A DNA stretch of 29,392 nt from a virus: IMG/VR virus record IMGVR_UViG_3300046491_000093, positions 1 through 29,392 of that record, one strand, 5' to 3'. Each line of letters opens with the position of its first letter. Position 1 is the stretch's first letter. The position numbers and the translations under genes are program-made. The notes below the pieces were generated by a model. It made no database searches, was not told where the DNA came from, and was given only the letters and a program-made list of their open reading frames with translations. Positions 1 to 6,758 of the stretch are shown here, in pieces.

Positions 1-30
1 CGCTTCCCTTAAGAGTAAGTGTTTCCGTAT

Positions 31-43
31 GTCTTGTTAAGAC
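31..43. promoter_or_regulatory. Operator-like palindrome downstream of repressor gene
   Basis: GTCTT-GTT-AAGAC is a perfect 5-bp-arm inverted repeat 10 bp beyond the 3' end of the repressor gene. Its 11-base core TCTTGTTAAGA is the exact reverse complement of the core at 693-703 on the other side of that gene. Identical palindromes flanking a repressor gene suggest operators bound by the repressor. This is inference, as no binding data are available. Confidence 0.5.
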
Positions 44-53
44 CGGGCAATGT

Positions 54-659
54 TCATCGAATCAGCTTCATAGCAGAGAAAGGACGGCCGATGACGGTCA
101 GCATTGAGTCTGACACGTCGGCAGGGTCGTACAGGCGGTTATCACACGACAGCCGTACATACCCGTTGTGCAGGTTCTGAACACGGCGCAGCGTTGGCCG
201 ACCGTGAATACTAAGCAGATATAACCCGTCCGTTTCTAAAGCCGTAACAGACGTGTCCACCAGCACAAGATCACCGGGCGCGACGCTCGGCGTCATCGTG
301 CCATCGTCCGCAATCCACGCTACCACTTCGCCATCCGAACCGCCCGCACCTTGGCGCATTCCAGCAAGAAGCGTCGCACTCACGCCCGCAGTAATGGTTT
401 CTTCGCCATACATCGGCACGAACACCAGCCCGGCGCAGTCGTCAGAGCCGAGCAGCAGCCAGTCAAGGGACACGCCGTTTTGCTTGGCAATCTGCTCGCA
501 TTCGGCGTAGGGAGTGCTTCCCCTCGACCGCCAACCGGCGACGACGCGACCGCCACCAAGTACCGCCTCAAGTTCCCCGTCCGTCTCCGCTCCCACGGCC
601 AACTTCATACGGTCGATCACCCCGCGCACGCTAGTTTCTGCCTGTTGTTTTTTCTTCAT
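54..659 (-). CDS. CI-like phage repressor (HTH plus S24-like domain)
   Basis: Likely the lysogeny repressor. An N-terminal helix-turn-helix of the phage CI type is visible (GELEAVLGGGRVVAGWRSRGSTP followed by GVSLDWLLLG, split here only in description: the HTH is about residues 20-70). A C-terminal LexA/CI S24-like fold follows (VFVPMY, then DGTMTPSVAPGDLVLVD). Numbering from the start used here, the position of the catalytic serine is Thr121 (DGTM instead of the usual GxSM) and that of the catalytic lysine is Arg158 (TLRRV instead of TVKRL), so self-cleavage is doubtful. P2's own C repressor lacks an S24 domain altogether. The start at 659 (MKKKQQAET) is preferred because more upstream starts run into the palindrome at 689-707; Met at 671 is an alternative. 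The gene diverges from the RHH gene at 782. Confidence 0.85.
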   Translation of the reverse strand: MKKKQQAETSVRGVIDRMKLAVGAETDGELEAVLGGGRVVAGWRSRGSTPYAECEQIAKQNGVSLDWLLLGSDDCAGLVFVPMYGEETITAGVSATLLAGMRQGAGGSDGEVVAWIADDGTMTPSVAPGDLVLVDTSVTALETDGLYLLSIHGRPTLRRVQNLHNGYVRLSCDNRLYDPADVSDSMLTVIGRPFSAMKLIR

Positions 660-688
660 TCTCCGCCCCATAGCTGAAATAAATACAC

Positions 689-707
689 GCTTTCTTAACA
701 AGAAAGC
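689..707. promoter_or_regulatory. Perfect 19-bp palindrome, probable operator
   Basis: GCTTTCTT-AAC-AAGAAAGC has 8-bp perfect arms and a 3-bp centre. It lies between the divergent repressor and RHH genes, just upstream of the repressor start, where an autoregulatory and early-promoter operator would be expected. It shares an 11-base core with the site at 31-43, in opposite orientation. Confidence 0.6.
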
Positions 708-743
708 TGGACGCAAAGGTTAGCCTTATGTAATATTCAAAGT

Positions 744-761
744 GTTGCAAATTGCTGCAAC
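744..761. repeat. Inverted repeat before RHH gene
   Basis: GTTGCA-AATTGC-TGCAAC has 6-bp arms and a 6-bp spacer, 20 bp upstream of the ATG at 782. It could be an operator for the RHH protein or part of the early promoter region; an AT-rich TAATAT lies at 731-736. Nothing further can be said from sequence. Confidence 0.35.
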
Positions 762-781
762 GTGTAACGAATCTCTACATC

Positions 782-952
782 ATGACAACCAAAAAAAAGA
801 CCGCAGGCCGTGTACCTCTGCCACTCACGCAGGCTGAGCTAGATGAACTAGATGCCTTATCCAGCAAAGAGGGTCGCAGCAAATCAGCGATGGCCCGACG
901 GATATACATCGCTGGTATCAGGAGTGTACGACGTAGTAGCAAAAATGCATAA
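782..952 (+). CDS. Small ribbon-helix-helix protein, possible Cro/Cox analogue
   Basis: A 56-residue basic protein. The segment VPLPLTQAELDELDALSSKE followed by GRSKSAMARRIYIAGI matches the Arc/MetJ/CopG ribbon-helix-helix pattern: a short beta strand, then two helices. The first ATG of the conserved part is at 782; a more upstream TTG at 752 lies inside the inverted repeat and is unlikely. No clear Shine-Dalgarno is seen. It sits back to back with the repressor, the position of Cox or Cro in related phages, so it may antagonise lysogeny. That role is inferred from position only. Confidence 0.65.
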   Translation: MTTKKKTAGRVPLPLTQAELDELDALSSKEGRSKSAMARRIYIAGIRSVRRSSKNA

Positions 953-1005
953 AGCATGTAACACACCCTAACAACTAGGGACTGATGGCAGGCCGGGGGG
1001 CTGAC

Positions 1006-1020
1006 GTGCGAAAGCACACC
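1006..1020 (+). repeat. GAAA-tetraloop hairpin, 15-bp repeat copy 1
   Basis: GTGCGAAAGCACACC folds as GTGC-GAAA-GCAC in RNA and lies just upstream of the ribosome binding site of ogr. The identical 15-mer occurs at 13306-13320 before the major capsid gene. A further weak hairpin, CCCTA-ACAAC-TAGGG, sits at 966-980. Confidence 0.5.
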
Positions 1021-1035
1021 ATCGGAGGTTCACAA

Positions 1036-1308
1036 ATGGCACACGAAGCAATCGGGTTTCGTTTCGGCATTAGCTGTGCTCACTGCGGTTCAAAAACCAC
1101 GGCGCGCACTTCGAGAAGCCTTAGTAAGACGCTGCGAGAAATCGTGTTTGTCTGTAACGACTGGCGTTGCGGTCACACGTTCGCGGCAAACCTCGAAGCG
1201 GTACGGACTCTTAGCCCGAGTGCCACGCCTGACCCTGATGTTCGCTTACCCCTGTCGGCAAATATACGAGAGCGCGTCATGCGCCAACTTTCGCTTATCA
1301 CAGACTAG
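1036..1308 (+). CDS. ogr: Ogr/Delta-type zinc-finger late gene activator
   Basis: A 90-residue transcription activator of the P2 Ogr / P4 Delta family, which binds upstream of late promoters and contacts host RNA polymerase. Four cysteines, C14, C17, C40 and C45, give the CX2CX22CX4C spacing of P2 Ogr, and the ARTSR block plus VRLPL near the C-terminus are also family features. The start at 1036 is fixed by GGAGG seven bases upstream; a longer reading from 985 lacks this. In P2 ogr follows gene D, whereas here it lies beyond the repressor in the early region. Its likely targets are the three GATGTACCGGC elements at 12064, 18460 and 22346. Confidence 0.93.
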   Translation: MAHEAIGFRFGISCAHCGSKTTARTSRSLSKTLREIVFVCNDWRCGHTFAANLEAVRTLSPSATPDPDVRLPLSANIRERVMRQLSLITD

Positions 1309-1316
1309 GACCGGTA

Positions 1317-1745
1317 ATGACTGAACTTAACGACATCGCCCATGTGTTTCTCGCTCACCACAGCGGCAAGATTGCGCAGCCAGAAAAGCTGATCGCAGCA
1401 TGCACGAGCTACCTCACTGAGAAAGAACTGGTAAGCCACCACACCGCCGAAGTGGCAACGCTGCAGGCCTACAGTGAGCGCTATTCGCGTGGCTGCGGCG
1501 CGTACGTGGCAACCGACCTGACCACGAGCAACGCCATTTTCATCCGCGACAGCCGAAACGGCACCATGCGCGTGTTCACCGTAGCGGAGCTTGTCGACCT
1601 CGCCCGAACGCCCGCTATCGCGTCCCTGCCCGTGCCTAGCCGTGCTGCGTTCCTCGCTGGCAACACTGACGCGACGCCATCGCCAGCGGCGCCCAACCGC
1701 GCTGACGCCAACCCCGAGGACATGGCCGCTGTAGCTGGCCTGTAA
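1317..1745 (+). CDS. Hypothetical protein
   Basis: A 142-residue protein I do not recognise. It starts 8 bp after ogr with an AGGA ribosome binding site (TAGGACCGGTA before the ATG), so it is probably co-transcribed with ogr. The first 110 residues are a mixed alpha/beta-looking segment (YVATDLTTSNAIFIRDSRNG resembles two beta strands). The last 40 residues are rich in Ala, Pro, Asn and Asp and probably disordered. No membrane segment, signal peptide or catalytic motif is visible. It is followed by a strong intrinsic terminator. Confidence 0.75.
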   Translation: MTELNDIAHVFLAHHSGKIAQPEKLIAACTSYLTEKELVSHHTAEVATLQAYSERYSRGCGAYVATDLTTSNAIFIRDSRNGTMRVFTVAELVDLARTPAIASLPVPSRAAFLAGNTDATPSPAAPNRADANPEDMAAVAGL

Positions 1746-1760
1746 CGAACAAGCGCTACC

Positions 1761-1785
1761 GCCCCCGCACTTCGGGGGCTTTTCT
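1761..1785 (+). terminator. Intrinsic terminator just before primase gene
   Basis: GCCCCCG-CACTT-CGGGGGC followed by TTTTCT is a 7-bp all-GC stem with a U tract. It lies only about 20 bp before the primase ATG, so it may act as an attenuator on replication-gene expression as well as ending the ogr transcript. Confidence 0.85.
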
Positions 1786-1805
1786 ACTTTCAGACACAAA
1801 GAATA

Positions 1806-4574
1806 ATGGCGACCATCGAAGAATTGAAGGCACGGCTCGACGTGCACGAAGTGGCAGACCGATTGGGGATCAAGCAAGGGGCAGGCGGAGAAAAGGCGAA
1901 CTATCACGACCCGCATTCCAAGGATGCGAAGCCGTCACTGTCGATTTTTCCGCCCAAGCCGAATAAAGGCGTCGGCTTCAAGCTTCACTCAGGCAAGGCG
2001 GGCGGGTCCTGCATCGACCTTGTTATGTACAAGCTGGAATGCAACGCATCGGATGCTATGAAATGGCTTCACGAAACGTTCGCCATTCCATACGACAAGC
2101 CTAACAAGCCGCAGCAACGCCGCACGAAGGGCGTAGTTGACTACATCGCGGAGCGCGCGCTTCAGCACGCGGGCGGTTGCCGGGACTACCTCAAAGGGCG
2201 CGGCATCAGCGATTACGCTATAGATCGCGCCATCAAGTGCCGCACGCTCGGCATGAATAACTGGACAGCCACCGACAAGGCCGAAGGCACGCAAGGCTAC
2301 GGCGGCGACGGCGTATGTTTTCTCGTCTATGACGCAAACGGCGCCCCGCTCGCAGCAGACACCCGCTATTTCGACCCGGAGAAGAACGGCGGTATCAAGA
2401 CGAATTCGCAGGGCACGAAGGATCACGGCTGGACCGCCGACCCGCGACGCCTGAAGTCCGCCAACGTTGTGTACATTGTTGAATCATCCATCAATGCGCT
2501 GTCGGTCGACAGTGCGCTTCCGTACGCAGCAAGCTACGCCATTCGCGGCATCAGCAATATCGATTCAATCGACTTCAGTTTTCTTCGCGGGAAACAGGTG
2601 TATCTGTGCCTCGACAATGACGACCCTATCGAAGAAGGTCCGCGTAAAGGCGAGCGCCCCGGCCCTGATGCAGAAGCGTTGCTGTACGAAAAGCTTACCG
2701 CGATGAACATAGGCTGCATCTGCGTCGACAAGTCGGACTGGCTGTATGACATTGCAGACGGCAAGCAGAAAGCAGAGACCATTAACGATGTTAATGACTA
2801 TCTGCAAGCGCGCGGCGTAGACATGCTTGCGAAGGCGCTGCAAACGTTCGAAACGTCGCTCATTCCCGGTATGCCCGGTAGCGCGGATAAGCGGCGCGGC
2901 AAGCCCCGCGTGTTCCTGCCGTCGCACGACTTTGCGAAATACTGGCTTTACTACACGCGTCCCGACTTCACACATATTGTTACCAAAATGGTGTATGACG
3001 ACGACGACAAACCGCTGACGCCCGAGCTTGCCGACCTTGCAACGTTCCGCGTAGCGAGCTTCAGCCGCGTATCCGTCGCGGGCGCTACGGCCACCACCAC
3101 AGGCGCGGCAGACAACGCCCCTACTACGCAATTCGCCGTGTCAGTCCAGACCGCCCGTAACGGCGCAAAGCTGTCGCGTGCCGTGCTAGCGGATCACGAA
3201 GTGCATAACGCCGCGTCATGGTCACAGTTCGGAACTGTGTTTGATCCGAAGGCGTTCAGCCGCATGGTGAACATACTTGAACGCACTGCGCACCTTGGCG
3301 AGCGCAACGCCGCCAACTTCGTCGGCTTGTGCTGGAAAGACGGCCGGCTGGCGGTCAATGAAGGTAGCGATTGCTATTTTGTCGACCCTCAGCAGCAGTG
3401 CACCTACTGGAACCTGTCTTTCAATTCGGGGCCGCAATCTGACGCGGCACGAGTAATCGACGCGTATCAGGCAACGATGAAAGAGAACGCTGCAACGCTG
3501 CTGTTCGTTTGGGCACTCGGCGCGCATCTGAAATGTATTCTCGGCTTCTGGCCGCATTTCACCCTTCAGGCTGGCAAGAACTCCGGTAAGTCAACGCTTG
3601 TTAAGGCGATGGAACAGACGATTGGATTCACGGTGCTTGGCGGTCAATCACTGAACACCGACTTCCGCCTGCTCACGGCATCGAGCTACACGAGCCACCC
3701 CGTAGGCTTCGAAGAACTGTCGGCGCGAAGCCAGCAGATTATCGATAAGGCAGTGTCGATCCTTCAGGAAAGCTATAACTTCACGGTTACCCGGCGCGGC
3801 TCGGACATGAAGGAATTCGTGCTATGCGCGCCCGTTCTGCTCGCTGGCGAAGACGTGCCCGTGAAAAGTATTCTCGGCAAGCTGGTACGCAGCGACCTGA
3901 CGAACAAGAAAGGCGAACGCATCGACCCGAATCTTCCCGTGTTCCCGGTCAAGCAGTGGCTTCAATACTTGACGACGCTGGACGCTGACGTGATTCGCTC
4001 GAAGCACGCCATGTACGAAACACGTATGCGCGGCCGACTCACTGAAACGACGGAAGGCGGCGGAGACCGTATCGTCAGCAACTATGCCGCGCTGATGACC
4101 GCGTGGGGCTTGCTGTGCGACTTCGCCGGTATCGACAACGCGCAGGGCAACTTCGCTGGCGACCTGATTGCAGAAATGAATCGCCATATTCGCGAAACCG
4201 CTGCGGATCGCAGCCCGTGGACGTGGATCGTTGAAGCGGGCCTTGCCGAAATCGACGCGAAGAACTTCAAGTACCCGCACCTGTTCACGAAGATTGACGG
4301 GCAGGACGCCTTGCTTATCCGCCCGCAACATATCATGGACCAACTGTCCAACACACCGGCATTGCGGGCAAAGTTTGACGCGCTACCTGTCAAGTCGGCG
4401 CATGTATTCCGCAAGCAGATGGACGATGCTGGCGTGCTGATCGGCGGAGAGTATGACCGCGTTATACACAACCGTCGCGTACAGCGCTTGTGCGCTCTTT
4501 CACTCGACAAGCTTTACTCGTTTGGATTGACTGTCGCAGTCGACCTTTGCCACGTGGATGAGAGAAGCGAATGA
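1806..4574 (+). CDS. Phage/plasmid primase-helicase (toprim plus P-loop helicase)
   Basis: A 922-residue replication enzyme. Residues about 10-90 resemble the DnaG CHC2 zinc-binding domain (PSLSIFPP, then GGSCIDLVMY), but most zinc-ligand cysteines are missing; only the Cys of GGSCID remains. A toprim domain follows, with the acidic residue Glu226 (YIVESS) and the DxD at Asp270/Asp272 (CLDNDD). A P-loop helicase occupies the C-terminal half, with Walker A GKNSGKST at 590-597 and a probable Walker B VGFEE at 633-637. P2 uses the rolling-circle protein gpA instead; the primase plus helicase arrangement recalls satellite P4 alpha and plasmid primases. The ribosome binding site is weak (AAAGAAT). 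The stop codon overlaps the next start as ATGA. Confidence 0.88.
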   Translation: MATIEELKARLDVHEVADRLGIKQGAGGEKANYHDPHSKDAKPSLSIFPPKPNKGVGFKLHSGKAGGSCIDLVMYKLECNASDAMKWLHETFAIPYDKPNKPQQRRTKGVVDYIAERALQHAGGCRDYLKGRGISDYAIDRAIKCRTLGMNNWTATDKAEGTQGYGGDGVCFLVYDANGAPLAADTRYFDPEKNGGIKTNSQGTKDHGWTADPRRLKSANVVYIVESSINALSVDSALPYAASYAIRGISNIDSIDFSFLRGKQVYLCLDNDDPIEEGPRKGERPGPDAEALLYEKLTAMNIGCICVDKSDWLYDIADGKQKAETINDVNDYLQARGVDMLAKALQTFETSLIPGMPGSADKRRGKPRVFLPSHDFAKYWLYYTRPDFTHIVTKMVYDDDDKPLTPELADLATFRVASFSRVSVAGATATTTGAADNAPTTQFAVSVQTARNGAKLSRAVLADHEVHNAASWSQFGTVFDPKAFSRMVNILERTAHLGERNAANFVGLCWKDGRLAVNEGSDCYFVDPQQQCTYWNLSFNSGPQSDAARVIDAYQATMKENAATLLFVWALGAHLKCILGFWPHFTLQAGKNSGKSTLVKAMEQTIGFTVLGGQSLNTDFRLLTASSYTSHPVGFEELSARSQQIIDKAVSILQESYNFTVTRRGSDMKEFVLCAPVLLAGEDVPVKSILGKLVRSDLTNKKGERIDPNLPVFPVKQWLQYLTTLDADVIRSKHAMYETRMRGRLTETTEGGGDRIVSNYAALMTAWGLLCDFAGIDNAQGNFAGDLIAEMNRHIRETAADRSPWTWIVEAGLAEIDAKNFKYPHLFTKIDGQDALLIRPQHIMDQLSNTPALRAKFDALPVKSAHVFRKQMDDAGVLIGGEYDRVIHNRRVQRLCALSLDKLYSFGLTVAVDLCHVDERSE

Positions 4575-4807
4575 ACGCCGCTCAACTCGCTGGAATCTTT
4601 TGCAACGACGAAATATTCCGGGTCTGGGTTACGACCTTCACGACCCTTTCAGCCACCGTCACGAAGGAACAGGCGGCGCAGTTTATACGGGAGGTTTGCC
4701 AGGTGGAAAGCCGGGCAGAACTAGCGACGAATAAGGAAGCGGCGCAACGTTTCGAAACGATAATCCGTAAGCTGTTCGTCGCTTGGCGCGATGAATACTT
4801 GCGGTAA
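4571..4807 (+). CDS. Small hypothetical protein coupled to primase
   Basis: A 78-residue protein of unknown function. Its ATG overlaps the primase stop codon (ATGA), which indicates translational coupling and a role tied to replication. It is predicted mostly helical (TKEQAAQFIREVCQVESRAE, then AAQRFETIIRKLF) with two cysteines. It has no membrane segment or recognisable DNA-binding motif. Confidence 0.75.
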   Translation: MNAAQLAGIFCNDEIFRVWVTTFTTLSATVTKEQAAQFIREVCQVESRAELATNKEAAQRFETIIRKLFVAWRDEYLR

Positions 4808-4838
4808 CAATACGGTCTTACCCCCCTGCCTGACCTTA

Positions 4839-4879
4839 GCCCGCTACGCGCAAAGCCGATGCGGGCATTTTTTTATTTT
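4839..4879 (+). terminator. Intrinsic terminator after primase operon
   Basis: GCCCGC and GCGGGC arms (4839-4844 and 4861-4866) are followed by a run of seven T and further AT-rich sequence. The element ends about 14 bp before the next start codon, so it could also attenuate the small gene at 4894. Confidence 0.75.
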
Positions 4880-4893
4880 CAACAGGAGACCAA

Positions 4894-5082
4894 ATGAATA
4901 TTCAGACCGTCAAGGCACGAGCAACGCCTGTCCGCTATGGGAACGGCGGCTATTTCTGGAAAGTCAGGCACCCGTATGCGGCCGGTACGTTCTTGTCGGA
5001 CTTCCCGCATGACTGCGCTGCCCATGTGATTCGGTCAACAGTGCTGCCTAACTCTGTCGCGCGTCGAACAACCCCCGGCTGA
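4894..5082 (+). CDS. Small hypothetical protein
   Basis: A 62-residue protein with a good ribosome binding site (AACAGGAGACCAA before the ATG). It is rich in aromatic and basic residues near the N-terminus (NGGYFWKVRHPYAAGTF) and ends in a basic tail. I do not recognise a family. It lies between two intrinsic terminators, so it is either expressed from readthrough of the first or from a promoter I cannot identify in the short gap. Confidence 0.6.
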   Translation: MNIQTVKARATPVRYGNGGYFWKVRHPYAAGTFLSDFPHDCAAHVIRSTVLPNSVARRTTPG

Positions 5083-5122
5083 TATACTTCGCGCCGGTTC
5101 TGTCAGGGCCAACCTAGTCTTT

Positions 5123-5157
5123 AGCCCGCTTCGCCTTTACGCGAGCGGGCTTTTTTT
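5123..5157 (+). terminator. Intrinsic terminator ending rightward early genes
   Basis: AGCCCGCT and AGCGGGCT arms (5123-5130 and 5144-5151) enclose a 13-base loop and run into a stretch of T residues. It faces the partition operon terminator at 5180-5206; together they separate the converging early and partition units. Confidence 0.88.
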
Positions 5158-5179
5158 CGTCGTCAGTTCAGCCAAGCAA

Positions 5180-5206
5180 TAAAAAAGCCCGCACTTGGCG
5201 GGCATC
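5180..5206 (-). terminator. Intrinsic terminator of the partition operon
   Basis: Read on the minus strand this is GCCCGCC-AAGT-GCGGGC followed by TTTTTTATT. It lies 20 bp beyond the stop codon of the last gene of the leftward par operon. Confidence 0.88.
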
Positions 5207-5224
5207 ATTTGCTTTTCTCTGCTG

Positions 5225-5401
5225 TCAGACTATGCGGTGAATCGCATTTTCGAAATACCACGGCCCGGCGCCCCTCACTTTCTGCGACGCTTCGCTGATT
5301 GCCTCCTGTCGGCTCTCGGACGCAGCAATGATTCGTTGCTTCTCTCCCGTCACACCGTGGTAATAGATGACTTCCCATGTCGGCTGTAGATATGGCTCCA
5401 T
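5225..5401 (-). CDS. 58-residue hypothetical protein, last gene of par operon
   Basis: Reading the minus strand from 5401 gives MEPYLQPTWEVIYYHGVTG, then a helical segment (SESRQEAISEASQKV) and GPWYFENAIHRIV. It is preceded by TAGGAATTAGGC, a usable ribosome binding site, and begins 2 bp after the stop codon of the H-NS-like gene. The pattern looks like a small beta-alpha-beta fold of unknown function. Position right before the operon terminator and tight spacing support a real gene despite its size. Confidence 0.7.
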   Translation of the reverse strand: MEPYLQPTWEVIYYHGVTGEKQRIIAASESRQEAISEASQKVRGAGPWYFENAIHRIV

Positions 5402-5403
5402 GC

Positions 5404-5697
5404 CTAATTCCTATTGAGGTTTGGAATTTCCAGATAAGGCCAGTGAAACGGCGGTGGATCTGATCGTTTTTCCGGCCCTGCAGCGGGCTCTTGCGGGGCG
5501 TCGAATACCAAACCAACCTGACGAGGATCTACCGGCCTTGGCGCCGTAAATTGCTCGCGGTTCCGATCCTTAATCCAGTCCGGTTCGCGCCCCCTACCCG
5601 ACCACGTTCGTCCCGTCGACGGATCGCGGTATTTCGGGTCTACATCCTGTCGCCTGTCCCGCTGTCCGTCGCGCCTGCGAAGGTCACCGGAGCGCAC
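5404..5697 (-). CDS. Minimal H-NS-family DNA-binding protein
   Basis: A 97-residue protein built around the H-NS C-terminal DNA-binding domain: YRDPSTGRTWSGRGREPDWI matches the family signature (Y-R-D-P-x-T-G-x-T-W-x-G-R-G-R-x-P-x-W), with the minor-groove loop SGRGR. The N-terminal coiled-coil oligomerisation domain of H-NS is absent; fewer than 30 Arg/Asp-rich residues precede the motif. A Pro-rich tail of about 45 residues follows. The GTG at 5697 is preferred because GAGGGG lies about 9 bases upstream and it starts just after the RHH stop; an ATG at 5727 would overlap that gene. Being third in the par operon suggests a partner in DNA condensation, silencing or partition. Confidence 0.82.
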   Translation of the reverse strand: MRSGDLRRRDGQRDRRQDVDPKYRDPSTGRTWSGRGREPDWIKDRNREQFTAPRPVDPRQVGLVFDAPQEPAAGPEKRSDPPPFHWPYLEIPNLNRN

Positions 5698-5699
5698 AG

Positions 5700-5990
5700 T
5701 TACGCCCCTCGCTGCTTTGCCACCCACTCACGGCAAGCAGCCTCAATGATGGAAGCACGGCTACGGCCGTCGCGGAGCGAATCAAGCGAGTCGATTAGGT
5801 CTTGAGACATGGTGAGCGTTAGCGGCGTCTTACGCGCGCTCTTGCGCGCCTCAACGGGCGCGGCCTTAACAACCTCAGCATCGGGCGATGAAGGGACAGG
5901 AGCTTGCGCCGGTTCATCGACCTTCGCTTTCGACATGACGGCATCGAGAATGGACGGGTCCATGCGCTTTTTCAAGGTTTTGATTGTCAT
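5700..5990 (-). CDS. Ribbon-helix-helix partition protein (ParB/ParG-like)
   Basis: A 96-residue protein with a basic, then Ala/Pro-rich flexible N-terminal half (residues 1-50) and a C-terminal RHH fold (KTPLTLTMSQDLIDSLDSLR, then GRSRASIIEAACREWVAKQ). This is the architecture of centromere-binding partners of small ParA proteins, such as ParG of TP228, where the mobile tail stimulates ParA and the RHH dimer binds centromere and operator. It lies 34 bp downstream of parA, and that gap holds one of the repeat arrays. There is no strong ribosome binding site. The parB role is inferred from fold and context. Confidence 0.8.
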   Translation of the reverse strand: MTIKTLKKRMDPSILDAVMSKAKVDEPAQAPVPSSPDAEVVKAAPVEARKSARKTPLTLTMSQDLIDSLDSLRDGRSRASIIEAACREWVAKQRGA

Positions 5991-6028
5991 GATGTGCTGT
6001 ACGGTTATGTGATGTTATGTAATGTTAT
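5991..6028. repeat. AT-rich repeat array A between parA and its partner
   Basis: The gap between parA and the RHH gene carries TGTACGGTTAT (5998-6008) and TGTGATGTTA (6008-6017), then TGTAATGTTA. TGTGATGTTA recurs exactly at 6703-6712. The reverse complement of the first motif, ATAACCGTACA, recurs exactly in array C around 6794-6804. This suggests a second binding site for the RHH protein, as internal operator or centromere. Confidence 0.55.
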
Positions 6029-6684
6029 TGCGCCCGAAGTGCGGACAGGAATTGACCTTTCAGCAAATCCACTTCAAGGCATGCCTTTTGATCCCGGCGC
6101 GTCATCTCCTCGACGTGCAGACCCATCCCGCACGCATCGGCAAACGCCTTGCGATTACGCACGCACACGTCCAGAAGATTGAACTGCGGATATTCAGCGA
6201 CAGCCGCTGCAGCATCGCGGTTGTCTGTCCCGCCAACGTCCCCGCGGTTCACGAATGCGAAGGCCTTCAGGCCAGTATTCACGGCCGAAACTTCGTCGTA
6301 AATCTTCGCTATATCAGTCAGCGCCCACACGTCGAAGGAACGCGGCTGGAAAGGAATAAGAATCGCATCAGCAAGTCCCATAGCGCCGCGCAGCGCCTTC
6401 GAGTCACGACCGCCCGCGTCGATTACCACGTAGTCGTATGCGTCCGCCTGCTGGTACACCTGAGCAACAAGCGTCTTGCCGTCGCTGTACGAACTGGCCG
6501 CGATCATCCCCCGCCCCGTGTCCGCGCGCGCCGTAATGGCGTTCGTTGCCGTCTGTTGCTGGTCACCATCAACTAGCCAAACCTTGGCGCCATCCAACCA
6601 TAGGCCAAGGGCCAATTGCACGGCGATAGTTGTCTTGCCTACGCCGCCCTTGCCGTTACCGACCACGAGAATCGATGCACTCAT
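6025..6684 (-). CDS. parA: ParA-family partition ATPase (type Ib)
   Basis: A 219-residue Walker-type partition ATPase. The deviant Walker A motif KGGVGKTT spans residues 12-19 with the signature lysine at position 12; a second conserved block is VWLVDGDQQQTA, and the switch region is YVVIDAGGRDS. The absence of an N-terminal HTH and the short length put it in the small type Ib group, whose partners are RHH proteins, as found directly downstream. A GAGGGG ribosome binding site precedes the ATG. It would segregate the circular prophage, in place of chromosomal integration. Confidence 0.95.
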   Translation of the reverse strand: MSASILVVGNGKGGVGKTTIAVQLALGLWLDGAKVWLVDGDQQQTATNAITARADTGRGMIAASSYSDGKTLVAQVYQQADAYDYVVIDAGGRDSKALRGAMGLADAILIPFQPRSFDVWALTDIAKIYDEVSAVNTGLKAFAFVNRGDVGGTDNRDAAAAVAEYPQFNLLDVCVRNRKAFADACGMGLHVEEMTRRDQKACLEVDLLKGQFLSALRAQ

Positions 6685-6700
6685 TCGATACCCCTCACAC

Positions 6701-6744
6701 GATGTGATGTTACGTTATTTGATGTACTGCAATGTAATGTAATT
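6701..6744. repeat. AT-rich repeat array B upstream of parA
   Basis: Repeated GATGT/AATGT pentamers (6701, 6706, 6721, 6731, 6736) in TGTGATGTTA, TTGATGTACTG and AATGTAATGTAA. It lies between the parA promoter candidate and the parA start, the expected place for an autoregulatory operator and centromere bound by the RHH partner. Confidence 0.6.
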
Positions 6745-6758
6745 CATATGGCACGGCC

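Noticed and set aside
5205-5516. 103-residue minus-strand frame overlapping the H-NS-like and 58-residue genes
   Set aside because: It is out of frame with both better-supported genes and has no recognisable features.
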